Assembly: GCA_964481165.1 (NCBI GenBank)
Contig: CAYZYC010000085.1
Span: forward strand, 1-10,524
Direction of reading: 5' to 3'
Length of the DNA: 10,524 bases
DNA from: Zeimonas sp964481165
GTDB lineage: Bacteria; Pseudomonadota; Gammaproteobacteria; Burkholderiales; Burkholderiaceae_E
The notes under the pieces: generated by a model
Told to the model about the DNA's origin: nothing
Database searches by the model: none
What the model saw: the letters and a program-made list of their open reading frames with translations, nothing else
Translations under genes and position numbers: made by a program
Shown: positions 1-9,100 of the stretch, piece by piece
Layout: every line of letters begins with the position of its first letter
Numbering within the stretch: the stretch's first letter is position 1

Positions 1-28
1 CGCCGGCTGGATGACGCCGGCTGGATGA
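1..28. repeat. 14-base direct repeat, two full copies at the window edge
   Basis: CGCCGGCTGGATGA occurs twice in perfect tandem (1-14 and 15-28), followed by CGCGGCTG, which resembles the start of a third copy with one base missing. The array may continue beyond the window. It lies downstream of the lipoprotein gene in apparently non-coding DNA. The rest of 1-155 holds only the weak hairpin noted separately. Confidence 0.8.
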
Positions 29-118
29 CGCGGCTGCGCGCGCCGACGCGGCGAACACGAACGACGCGGCGGAACCGGTGCCGCGGGTCGGCGCTGGCCG
101 TAGCGGTGCGAACAACTG

Positions 119-136
119 GCGCACGCAACGGTGCGC
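119..136 (-). terminator. Weak hairpin after the lipoprotein gene
   Basis: GCGCAC and GTGCGC form a 6-base stem with a 6-base loop, 20 bases beyond the lipoprotein stop codon. On the minus strand it is followed by CAGTTGTT, which has only a slight excess of T. It could end the lipoprotein transcript, but the stem is short. Confidence 0.25.
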
Positions 137-155
137 GTGTGCCCGATACGCAGCG

Positions 156-965
156 TTACTGGGCGGGCAGTCGCGGATCGCGTGCGCCCTGGCGCGGCAC
201 CGGGAGGTCCTGCGGAACGCGCGGCGACGACGGTCGCGGCATCTGCCACAGCGGATTCGGCGCATTGCCTCCGGCACTGGGCAGCCGCGGGTCCGGGCGG
301 GACGAGCCGGAGGGCGGCCGGACTGCCGATCCGGGTGACGGAGCGCGAGGCGGCGGATTCACCCGCGGGCTTTGCCAGCCGGGGGAAGGCGTCGGGCGTG
401 CCGCCGGCGGAGGACGCACTCCGCGGTGCGGCCGATGGCGGAACGACGGACCGAAGCGCGGCGTGTCGTGATACCAGAGGCCGAAGCTGTACGGCACGTA
501 GGGCGCGTACGGATACCAGTTGTAGGTGTCGTAGACGACGGTCGGCGGCGGAGTGACGTAGACGGTGGAGGGTGCACCGTATACGGTGGAAGGCGCTCCG
601 GCCATGCCGGGTGGAGGCGCGGCCGATGCCGCCTGGACGGCATCGACGAGTTCGTCGGTGGCGCCCGCCTGCAGCAGCAGATCGATGTCGGCGTCGGTGG
701 CCGGAGCGAGGATTCCGCGTTCGCGGATCTCGTCGGCGAGTTCGTCCTGCGGCACGCCGTCGCGCAGGTCGGCGACGATTTCCCCGAGGCTCAATGGACG
801 CTCGGCGGGCGCCGCTGCGGGCGCGTAGTTGTACGCACCCGGCGCGGCGACGACGTTGCCGTAGCGCACTTCGTCGGTCGTTGCACAGCCGGCAAGCAGC
901 GCGATGCAACCCGCCGCGGCGGCGAGGGCTCGTGGCGCACGCGGCGCCCGTTCGAAGAGAGTCAT
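156..965 (-). CDS. Putative Pro/Tyr-rich lipoprotein of unknown function
   Basis: This 269-residue protein is probably anchored in the outer or inner membrane by a lipid. A hydrophobic signal (about 13-26) ends in the lipobox LLAGC with Cys27 as lipidation site, and a short TTDE follows. Residues 59-113 form an acidic helical region with two similar helix pairs (GEIVADLRDGVPQDELADEI, then DADIDLLLQAGATDELVDAV). This pattern occurs in other bacterial surface lipoproteins. A GAPSTVY repeat (123-136) and a Tyr-rich stretch (144-166) follow. The C-terminal 100 residues are rich in Pro, Arg and Ser and look disordered. Nothing indicates enzyme activity. It is separated from the transglycosylase gene by 142 bases, so it could be the end of the same operon or a separate unit. 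The ATG is preceded by GGAAAG. Function unknown. Confidence 0.85.
   Translation of the reverse strand: MTLFERAPRAPRALAAAAGCIALLAGCATTDEVRYGNVVAAPGAYNYAPAAAPAERPLSLGEIVADLRDGVPQDELADEIRERGILAPATDADIDLLLQAGATDELVDAVQAASAAPPPGMAGAPSTVYGAPSTVYVTPPPTVVYDTYNWYPYAPYVPYSFGLWYHDTPRFGPSFRHRPHRGVRPPPAARPTPSPGWQSPRVNPPPRAPSPGSAVRPPSGSSRPDPRLPSAGGNAPNPLWQMPRPSSPRVPQDLPVPRQGARDPRLPAQ
558..599. repeat. 21-base imperfect tandem repeat inside the lipoprotein gene
   Basis: Two adjoining 21-base units (558-578 and 579-599) match at 17 of 21 positions and encode GAPSTVY twice (residues 123-136). The base differences are silent, which suggests an old duplication kept at the protein level. Confidence 0.8.
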
Positions 966-967
966 CG

Positions 968-973
968 CTTTCC
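968..973 (-). promoter_or_regulatory. Probable ribosome-binding site of the lipoprotein gene
   Basis: GGAAAG on the minus strand lies just before the ATG at 965, with 5 bases between GGA and the start codon. It supports this start, which also gives a complete signal peptide and lipobox. Confidence 0.5.
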
Positions 974-1075
974 AACGCTCCGGCGGCGGTCGAGGTTGAC
1001 CCGGCGCAACGGCGGTGCCCGCCGCGCGCGCGGCCGCCGACCCATCCCCCCGCCGAACTCTCGAAGGTCGGTCCC

Positions 1076-1104
1076 GATCGGCGCGGAGCGATTGCCTGCC
1101 GATC
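1076..1104 (-). terminator. Weak hairpin after the transglycosylase gene
   Basis: A perfect 7-base inverted repeat (GATCGGC and GCCGATC) flanks a 15-base loop and begins three bases after the stop codon. No run of T follows on the minus strand, so it is not a standard intrinsic terminator. It may stabilise the 3' end of the message or be chance in GC-rich DNA. The rest of the 966-1107 gap shows no convincing promoter. Confidence 0.25.
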
Positions 1105-1107
1105 CTG

Positions 1108-2358
1108 CTAATCGGACGCCAGCGGCGACAGTGCGCGCCGCATCCTCTGCTGCGGGTCGGGTATCCAGGACGACGCCGGAACGAGCTTCGCGTCGAACGG
1201 ATGGCGCTCGGCCGGATAGAACGCGCGGATGCGCTGCACGTACGAGACGGTTTCCGGATACGGCGGGATGCCGCGATGCCGGTCGACCGCGCCTTCGCCG
1301 GCGTTGTACGCGGCCAGCGTCAACGCGACGTCGCCGCGGAAGTACGACAGCAGCCAGCGCAGGTAGCGCATTCCGCCGCGCATGTTCTGGATCGGATCGA
1401 AGGGGTTCTGCACCGCGAAACGTTCGGCGGTTTCGGGGATCAGCTGCATCAGTCCCTGCGCGTTCTTCGGCGACAAGGCGAACGGATCGAAGTTCGATTC
1501 GGCGCGGATCACGGCCAGCACGAGTTGCGGATCGAGATGGAACTCCTTCGCCAGCGCGATCGCCGATCGCGCCAGCCTGCCGCGGTCGACTCCGGGGTTC
1601 GCGGTGAAGTAATCCGCGTACGCTTCCTTCGTCGCCACGGGGGCCGGTTCGTTGCGCAACGGTGCTGCAACCGGCACGGGTGGTTCGACCCACGCGACGA
1701 TCCGGTACGGCGGGTGCAGGCAGTCGGGCATGCGATCGCGCGAATCGGGAGGCGAGCCTGCGGCGCGCCGGAACAGCGTGTTGGCGATCGTTTCGTCGAG
1801 CGGTCGGCCGCGTCCGGTCGCATACATCCGGCCCATGCGCATCAGCGCCTCGGGGGATTCGAGTCGCGCGGCCCTGCAGTATTGCTCGTAGGCTTTCACG
1901 AGACTGCGCGCCACGCCGTTGCCCTCCTCGAGGCGCACTGCGTTGTCGACGATGCGGCGGATCTCCTCGGGCGATGCGGCCGCGCTCGGGCGGGTGATGC
2001 GGCGCACGACCGGGGTGTCGGGATCGGTGGACACCGCTCCGGCGGTTACCGAATCGGCGCTTGTCGCAGATGTGGGCGACGAGTCGGCGGGTGCGCTTGC
2101 CGCAGGCACGCGTTCGCTCGCCGCGGGCAAAGGCGCAGGCCCGGGCGCGGGCGGGCGTGGGCGCGGCGCCATGTAGACCGGGGGCAGCGGAGACGGAAGG
2201 ACCAGCGGCACCCGGTCGACTTCGGCAGCCGACACCGCCGGAACGAAGCCGGACCATGCAGCGATCGGCGCGAGCGAGAGTGCCGCGACGAGCGCAGTTG
2301 CGCCGCGCATGCGCGGCGGCAACGCGGGATGTCGATCGACGGGGCCGGAACGCATCAT
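1108..2358 (-). CDS. Exported SLT-domain lytic transglycosylase with Sel1-like segment
   Basis: This enzyme is predicted to cleave peptidoglycan glycan strands in the periplasm, leaving 1,6-anhydro-muramoyl ends. Of its 416 residues, a signal peptide lies at about 17-45 (hydrophobic core ATALVAALSLAPIAA, likely cleavage near AVSA-A). A Pro/Ala/Ser-rich linker covers about 50-130, and a Sel1/TPR-like helical segment about 131-201. The SLT domain covers about 260-385. Its motifs are AVIRAESNF with catalytic Glu287, QGLMQLIPETA (301-311), AAYNAGEGAV (349-358) and PYPETVSYVQRI. Two cysteines, C161 and C213, could form a disulfide. The ATG at 2358 overlaps the phosphopantetheinyl transferase stop. 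The next codon is also ATG (2355) and sits better behind the AGGGGA site. A further Met at 2310 would give a more typical signal peptide. The coupling to a synthetase operon is unusual for this family. Confidence 0.94.
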   Translation of the reverse strand: MMRSGPVDRHPALPPRMRGATALVAALSLAPIAAWSGFVPAVSAAEVDRVPLVLPSPLPPVYMAPRPRPPAPGPAPLPAASERVPAASAPADSSPTSATSADSVTAGAVSTDPDTPVVRRITRPSAAASPEEIRRIVDNAVRLEEGNGVARSLVKAYEQYCRAARLESPEALMRMGRMYATGRGRPLDETIANTLFRRAAGSPPDSRDRMPDCLHPPYRIVAWVEPPVPVAAPLRNEPAPVATKEAYADYFTANPGVDRGRLARSAIALAKEFHLDPQLVLAVIRAESNFDPFALSPKNAQGLMQLIPETAERFAVQNPFDPIQNMRGGMRYLRWLLSYFRGDVALTLAAYNAGEGAVDRHRGIPPYPETVSYVQRIRAFYPAERHPFDAKLVPASSWIPDPQQRMRRALSPLASD

Positions 2359-3164
2359 CTCGTCCCCTGCGGAACGGATGACGCCATTGTAGGGTCGTCC
2401 GCCCGACGCGGCGGGATAACCGCGCGAACCGCTTCGGTGTTTGCCGGTTCCCGGCGAGCCGCTTCGATCTCCGGCCGATCGGCCGCGCCGTACTCGTGCA
2501 GCGCGACGGCGCGCCGCGGCGCGCAGCGCACGACGCAGGCCTTGTGCGCAGCGTCGACTTCGATGTCGTCGAAGACCCAGTCGCGTGCGTCGGGCCCGGC
2601 GCCGCGATCGAACGCGAGTTTCGGCTGCCCGCCCTCGTCGTCGACGATGCCGATCTCGGTCAACTCGCGCTGCAGTCCGGCGCCCAGCGCTTTCACGTAG
2701 GCTTCCTTGCGTACCCAGACCGTAGCCATCGCCGCGGCGCGTGCCGCCGGCGCGGCGTCGAGCACGGACTGCCGCTCCTCGGGCGAGAGCACCCAGGCGA
2801 AATCGTCGAACACCGCCATTTCCGGGCGTATCAGCTCGACGTCGACTCCTACCTCGTCGACGTCGAAGGCGTGCAGGATCCAGTCGCCCGAATGGCTCGA
2901 GTTGAAATGCAGGCGGTGCTTCGCCGCGTCGGCCAGGCGCGGCTTGCCGTAGCGGCCCTCGTCGAAGGCCAGCGTCGAAGGCTCGGCGTCGAGCATTCGA
3001 CCGAGAAGCTCCTTGCGCGTGCTGCGCGCGATGACGAACCGCAGGCAGTCGGCTTCCCGAAAGAAGCGCGCTGCGCGCTCGCGCTCTTCGGCGTCGAGAC
3101 GCGCGCGGTGCACTGCGATGCGCGGCGCCTCGCGCGCCATCGAAACCTTCCAGACCGCGGTCAT
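2355..3164 (-). CDS. Sfp-type 4'-phosphopantetheinyl transferase
   Basis: This cytoplasmic enzyme moves the phosphopantetheine arm of coenzyme A onto the conserved Ser of carrier domains, here presumably Ser1030 and Ser2107 of the neighbouring NRPS. Of its 269 residues, GRYGKPRL is at 70-77, FNSSHSGDW at 87-95, GVDVE at 106-110 and WVRKEAYVKALG at 150-161. Asp108, Glu110 and Glu154 match the magnesium ligands of Sfp (Asp107, Glu109, Glu151). The start chosen overlaps the NRPS stop (ATGA). It keeps the residues AVWKV, which fit the usual first strand of the family. A second Met at codon 9 (3140) has a closer ribosome-binding site and is an alternative. About 40 residues at the C-terminus, rich in Ala, Arg and Pro, exceed the length of Sfp (224 residues) and match no domain I know. 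Confidence 0.95.
   Translation of the reverse strand: MTAVWKVSMAREAPRIAVHRARLDAEERERAARFFREADCLRFVIARSTRKELLGRMLDAEPSTLAFDEGRYGKPRLADAAKHRLHFNSSHSGDWILHAFDVDEVGVDVELIRPEMAVFDDFAWVLSPEERQSVLDAAPAARAAAMATVWVRKEAYVKALGAGLQRELTEIGIVDDEGGQPKLAFDRGAGPDARDWVFDDIEVDAAHKACVVRCAPRRAVALHEYGAADRPEIEAARREPANTEAVRAVIPPRRADDPTMASSVPQGTR
2363..2368 (-). promoter_or_regulatory. Ribosome-binding site for the transglycosylase gene
   Basis: AGGGGA on the minus strand is a good Shine-Dalgarno match. It lies 4 bases before the ATG at 2358 and 7 bases before the adjoining ATG at 2355. By spacing the second ATG is the better start, and the resulting proteins differ by one Met only. Confidence 0.65.
3146..3151 (-). 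promoter_or_regulatory. Alternative internal ribosome-binding site, start at 3140
   Basis: On the minus strand GGAAGG stands 5 bases before an in-frame ATG at 3140, codon 9 of the transferase gene. It is a better match and better spaced than the site for the first ATG. The transferase may therefore start here and be 261 residues long, although the first strand of the fold (AVWKV) would then be lost. Confidence 0.4.
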
Positions 3165-6100
3165 CGGGCCGTCGATTCCTCGGGCAACCGGGAATCGGCA
3201 TCATCGCACCGGCCGCGGGGCGCAGGAGCAGAGGGTTTCCCCCGGTGCGCGAGCGGCACGATGCGATGGCCGCCTATCGCCTCGTTCAGGATCCGCGCGA
3301 GCGCGTCGGCGTTCGACGCCGTGAGCATCCGGTTGTGCGCGCAGTCCATGCTGCGAACGGTTACGCCGCCTGCGGTGATCGCCGCCCATCCGTAGGTGGG
3401 ATCGTCGCGGATCTGGCCGACGCGCTCCGGCGTTCCCTCGGCGCGGATCAGCAGGATCGACCCGGCATAGTCACGCGGCCGATACGCCGACCAGGCATCG
3501 AGCATCGCACGAGCCGAACGCTGCATGGCTCGCGTCAGCGCCGTTTCCTCGATGTCGTCGCCTTCGAACAGCCGGCGTTCCCGCGGCAGCATGTGGCGGA
3601 CCATCCAGCGTGCGCGTCCGGCCAGGTAGACCAGCGTCTGCGCTGGTTTCATGCGGACTGCCTTGCGCAGGTGCAGCAGCACGCGCACCGGTGCCGATCG
3701 GCGCCTGATGGATCCGGGCACCGCGCAGTCGAGCAGGGCGAGCAGCGCGACAGGCTCGCCGCTCGCGCGCAGTTGCTGCGCGATCTCGTGGACGAATTTC
3801 CCGCCCATCGAGTAGCCGGCGAGCCGGTACGGACCGTGCGGCTGGATGCGGCGCATATCGCCGATCATCCGCGAGACGATCTCCTCGAGCGTGAAGCCGC
3901 TCCCGTCGTCGACGAACGCGCCCGTGTCGAGCACGTGCAGCGGCTGCTGCGGACCCAGTGCCCGAGCCAGTTCGTTGAGCACGATCAGTTGCCCGCCCCA
4001 GCCGGAAACGAAGAACAGAGGCCGTTCGCCGTCGCCCGGCTGCACGGTGACGACGCATCCGTCGCCGTTCGATCCGGACTGTCCGCGCAGCAGTGCGGCG
4101 AAGCGGCGGATCGTCGGCGCTTCGAAGAACGAAGCGGTGCGCAACTGTCGACCCATCCGGCGGTCGATCTCCGCGAGCACGCGCACGGCAAGCATCGAGT
4201 GTCCGCCGAGGTCGAAGAAGTCGGCATCGAGCGGGATCGCGTCGATGCCGAGCACCGATTCCCAGATCGCGCGCAACTCGCGCTCGAGCGCATCTCCCGT
4301 ATCGACGGAACCTTCGTCGCACCCGTCGGCACCGCGACCGTCGACGCCGCGACCGTCGACGGACGACGGCGCCGGCAGGGCGGCGCGGTCGATCTTGCCG
4401 TTGTGCGTGGTCGGCAGCGTGTCGAGTGCGACGAACGCGGTCGGAATCATGAACGCGGGCAGCCGCTTGCCGAGCACCGCGCGCAGCCGTCCGACATCGG
4501 GCGGCGGCGAATCGCCGCTGCCGACGACGTACGCGACCAGCCGTCGTTCGCCCGGCGTGTCTTCGCGCACGAGCACTTCGTGCTGCGCGATGCCCGGAAC
4601 CGCGGCGAGCGCGGCGCGCACTTCGCCGAGTTCGATGCGGAATCCGCGCAGCTTCACCTGGTCGTCACTGCGGCCGACGAACACGAGCGATCCGTCGGCA
4701 AGGCGTCGCACGCGGTCGCCGGTCCGGTACAGCCGCTCGCCGATCGGCGGCGCCGCATCGACGAAGCGATGCGCATCGAGTTCGGGGCGGTTCAGGTAGC
4801 CGCGCGCGAGACCCGGTCCGCCGATCCACAGGTCTCCGACGACCCCGATCGGCACCGGCTGCATCGCCGCATCGAGCACATGGCAGTGCGTGTTCGCGAT
4901 CGGAACACCGATCGGCACGGTGCCCGGCGTGTCCCCGCGCGCGAGCGATCGAGGCACCTCGTGCCACGTAGCGAACGTCGTCGTCTCGGTCGGACCGTAG
5001 ACGTGCAGCAACCGCTGCGGGGGCCCGCCGCGCAGTACGCGCACGACGGCGCCGGGATGCACCGCCTCGCCTCCGAACAGCAGTTCGCGCAGGCCGCGGA
5101 AGGTATCGGGAGCACGCGCCGCGTGCTCGTTGAACACGGCCGTCGTGACGAACATCGTCGAGATCCGGTCCTCGGCGATCCGACGCTGCAGCGCTTGCGT
5201 CGACAGCAGCGTGTCGGTGGAAAGCATCGCGAGCCGCGCGCCGTTCAGCAACGCTCCCCAGATCTCGAAGGTCGCGGCGTCGAACGAGACGTTCGATGCC
5301 TGCGCGATGCAGTCCGCCGCACCGATGCGCACGTAGTCGGTGTTGCGCACGAGCCGCGCGACGGCGCGGTGCGAAACCATCACGCCTTTCGGCCGACCGG
5401 TGGAGCCCGACGTGTAGACGATGTACGCCAGGCTCCCGGGGAGCGCCCGCGGTTCAGGGTCGAGCGCGCCGTCATCGAGATCTGCGACATCCGCCATCGC
5501 TGCATCGCCGTCGATGCACAGCGCCTGCGTGTCCGTGCCGCCGAGTCGCTCGCGCAGCGCCCGGTGCGTGATCGTGACCGGCGCGCGCGAGTCGGTGAGC
5601 ATGAACGCAATGCGCTCGGCAGGGTAATCGGGATCGATCGGCAGGTACGCGCCGCCGGCCTTGATCACCGCGAGCATTGCGACGACGAGCTCGGGCACGC
5701 GCGGCAGGCTGATGCCGACGGGCACGTCGGGACCGATGCCGAGCGCACGCAGCCTGCGCGCGAGGCGGTTCGCTCGCCGGTTCAGATCGCCGTAGTCGAG
5801 GCACGTGCGCCCTTCGAACACGACGGCCGGCGCCCGCGGCGCGCGCCGCGCATGCTGCTCGAACAGCGCCTGCAGCGTTTCGTGCTGCGGGAATTCGCGC
5901 GCGGTGTCGTTCCAGCGCACGAGCATTTGCTGCAGTTCCCCGGCTTCGAGCAGCGGCAGTTCGGAAAGGCGTGCGTGCGGATCCGCGACGATTCCGTCGA
6001 GCACGTTGCGCAGGTGCCCGGCGAGACGCTCGATCGTCGCCTGCCCGAATAGGCCGCGGTCGTAGTCGAATCGCGCGACGAGCCCGTCGCCGGTGTCTGC

Positions 6101-9100
6101 CATCGTCAGCGACAGGTCGAACTTCGCCTCGGACGCCTGGAGCCGGACGCGTTCGTGACGCATGCCGGGGAGCGCGGGCGCCGTCTCCCAGGCGCCCTGC
6201 AGCGCGAACGTGATCTGGAAGATCGGGTTGCGTCCCGCGTCGCGGGGCGGGTTCAGCTCGACGACGATCCGGTCGAACGGAACGTCCTGGTTCGAATACG
6301 CGTCGAGCGTGTCGCGCCGCACGCGCGCGAGCAATTCGCCGAAACGCGGGTCGCCGCCCGCGTCGGAGCGCATCGCGAGCATGTTTACGAAGTAACCGAT
6401 CACGCCGTCGAGTTCGGCGCCTGCGCGGCCGGCGATCGGCGTGCCGATCGCGATGTCGTCGCCCGCGCCGTAACGCGCGAGGAGCACGCGGAACGCCGCG
6501 AGCAGAACCATGTACTGCGTTGCTCCGCTGCGGTGCGCGAGCGCGGCGAGTGCTTCGGCGCTCTCGCGCGCGATGGCGATCGTGTGCGTGCCCGCGCCGA
6601 GCGAAGCCTTCGACGTACGCGGCGAGTCGAGCGGCAGCTCGTGCGAAGCGACGCCGCCGAGACGCGCGACCCAGAACGCGAGTTGCCGGCGCAGATCCGC
6701 CTCGTCCAGGCGCCTGCGGCTCCAGATCGCGTAATCGAGGAAGCGGATCGGCACCGGCGGCAGCACGTCGCGCGGATCGGCTCCGGAGATCGCTGCCTCG
6801 TAGAGCGTCGGCAGTTCGCGCGCGAGCACGCCGGCCGACCAGCCGTCGAAGACGATGTGATGCGCAGCGACCAGCAGCACGTGATCGGTCGAGGAACGGC
6901 GCAGCAGGCGCACGCGGAAAGGGCGTCCGGCCGCGAGGTCGAAAGGCTCGTTCGCTGCCACGTGCAACAGAGGCGTGTTCGGGTACGGGTCGTCGGCGCC
7001 GCCGTGCGGGGCTGCGTGGATCACCTCGAAGTCGGGCTCGTCGTCGTCGACGACGAACTGCTCGGGTATGCCGCGCGCTTCCCGGAACGCTGTGCGCAGC
7101 GCATCGTGCCGACGCAAGAGTGCACGCAGCGCGTCGCGCAGCGCGTCGACGTGCAGTTCGCCGCGCAGCCGCACGGCGTCGGTGACGTTGTATCGGCTGC
7201 CCGGTCCGTTCAGCTTCTCGATGAACCACAGCGCTTCCTGGGCAGGGCTCAGGGGGGCCGCATTCGCCTCGGTCGCCGGAACCGGCGTGCGCGTCGCCGG
7301 CGCCGGGGCGCCGGCTTCGAGCGCGCGGGCGAACCCGGCGACGGTCGGCGCCTCGAACAGCATGCGCAGCGGCAACTCGGCACGCAGCGCTCGCCGCACG
7401 CGCGCCATCGCCTGCGTGGCGAGCAGCGAGTGGCCGCCGAGCACGAAGAAGTTCTCGTGCACGCCGACGCGCGAGCGCCCGAGTACCTCGGCCCAGATCG
7501 TCGCGAGCGTCTGCTCGACCGGCGTGCGCGGTGCGACGCAGAGCTGCGCGTCGTCGTTGCCGCCGTCGGCGGGCTCCGGCAGCCGGTTGCGATCGAGCTT
7601 GTTGTTGGGCAGCCTCGGGATTGCCGCGAGCGGCACGATCGCCGCCGGCACCATGTACTCGGGCAGGCGCGCGGCGAGCGATCGGCGCAATGCCTCTGCG
7701 TCGATCGATTCGCCCTCGACGTATGCCACCAGCCGGCGATCGCCGGGGCGGTCCTCGCGCACGACGACGACGCTCTGGCGCACCCCGTCGCAACCGTTCA
7801 TCGTCGCTTCGATCTCGCCCGGTTCGACGCGCAGCCCGCGGATCTTGACCTGGTGGTCGGTCCGGCCGACGAAGCCGATGATGCCGCCGGGGCGCCAGCG
7901 CACTAGATCGCCGCTGCGGTACATCCGCTCGCCGGGAACGAAGGGGTCGGGCACGAAGCGCTCGGCGGTGAGCTCGGGACGGTTCAGGTAACCGCGCGCA
8001 AGGCCCGCGCCGCCGATGTAGAGCTCGCCCGTCACGCCGACGGGCACCGGCTGCAGCGCCGCATCGAGGATGTACACGCGCGCGTTGGCGATCGGACGTC
8101 CGATCGGCACCGGGCCGGGTTCCTCGACGAGTTCCGCCGTGTCGATGCTCGTCGTCACGTCGCTGCACTCGGTAGGGCCGTAGTAGACCGCCAGTTGCGT
8201 GTGGGGCAGCTGCCGGTGGAATTCGTCGAGCAGGCCCCAGTCGACGACTTCGCCGCCGGTCACGAAGTGGCGCAGCGTCGTGCATGCGGCGAACGACGGC
8301 TCGAACAGCAGCGCGCGCAGTTCGGACGGGACCGCGTTCGTGATCGTCACGCCGAGCGTGCGGATCGCTTCGACGTGATATGCGGTGTCCTTCTCGCCGC
8401 CGGGACGCGCGAGCACGACGGGCGCGCCGACCGCCAGCGGCGCAAAGAACTTCCAGACCGACGCATCGAAGCTGATGCTCGTCTTCTGGAACAGGCGATC
8501 GGCGGCGGTCAGTCCGACGTAGTCGATCTTCCACAGCACGCGATTGACGATCCCGCGATGCGGGACCATCGCGCCCTTCGGCTTTCCGGTCGAGCCCGAC
8601 GTGTAGACGACGTACGCGAGGTGATCGGGGCCGGCGAGCGGATGCGGCGGCGCATCGGACAGCTTCGCGGAATGGGCCAGCCATTCGGGGGAATCGAGCG
8701 CGATCACGCAGGCGTGCGCGGCGTTCTCGCGCACGGCCGCGGCCCCGCGCGCGCCGACGGCGTCGCGCACGCGCCCGAGCAACGCATCCTGCGTGAGCAC
8801 CACCGGCGCAGCGCTGTCCCCGAGCATGTACTCGATGCGGTCGGCAGGGTAGTCCGGGTCGACCGGCACCCAGGCGCCGCCGGCCTTCAGGATGCCGACG
8901 AGCGCGACGACCAGTTCGAGGCTGCGCTGCATGCACACGGCAACGAGCACGTCGGGTCCGACGCCGAGCGTACGCAGGTGGTGCGCGAGGCGGTTCGCCT
9001 GCGCCTCGAGCGTCGCGTAGTCCAGTTCGCGTCCTTCGAAGATCACAGCGGTGGCACCCGGCGTTCGCGCGGCCTGCTCCTCGAAGAGAAGGTGCAGCGT

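Noticed and set aside
995..1000. TTGACC resembling a -35 promoter element in the gap
   Set aside because: It is on the plus strand, pointing into antisense of the transglycosylase gene, and no matching -10 element follows at the right distance.
1022..1033. 12-base palindrome CCGCGCGCGCGG between the transglycosylase and lipoprotein genes
   Set aside because: It is a simple alternating CG run in GC-rich DNA with no loop or T tract, so it supports neither a terminator nor a specific operator.
372..1607. Plus-strand open frame of 411 codons across the lipoprotein and the transglycosylase
   Set aside because: It is antisense to two genes with clear signals and spans the gap between them. Its composition is Arg-rich and without domains.
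2359..3204. Upstream extension of the transglycosylase frame to an ATG at 3204
   Set aside because: The extension runs out of frame through the phosphopantetheinyl transferase gene and encodes Arg-rich sequence. The signal peptide and the AGGGGA site place the start at 2358 or 2355.
4788..4830. Near-identical DNA to 7980-8022 within the NRPS
   Set aside because: Both encode the conserved RGYLNRPEL region of adenylation domains. The likeness reflects shared domain ancestry rather than a mobile or regulatory repeat.
3245..6052. Long plus-strand open frame of 935 codons opposite the NRPS
   Set aside because: It lies wholly antisense to well-conserved A2, PCP2 and TE domains. It is dominated by Arg, Ala and His and shows no motif. 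Long antisense frames are expected in GC-rich genes.
5472..8936. Minus-strand open frame of 1154 codons in a second frame of the NRPS
   Set aside because: It is same-strand out of frame with the NRPS, extremely Arg-rich, and has no ribosome-binding site or recognisable domain. It is a shadow of the true frame.
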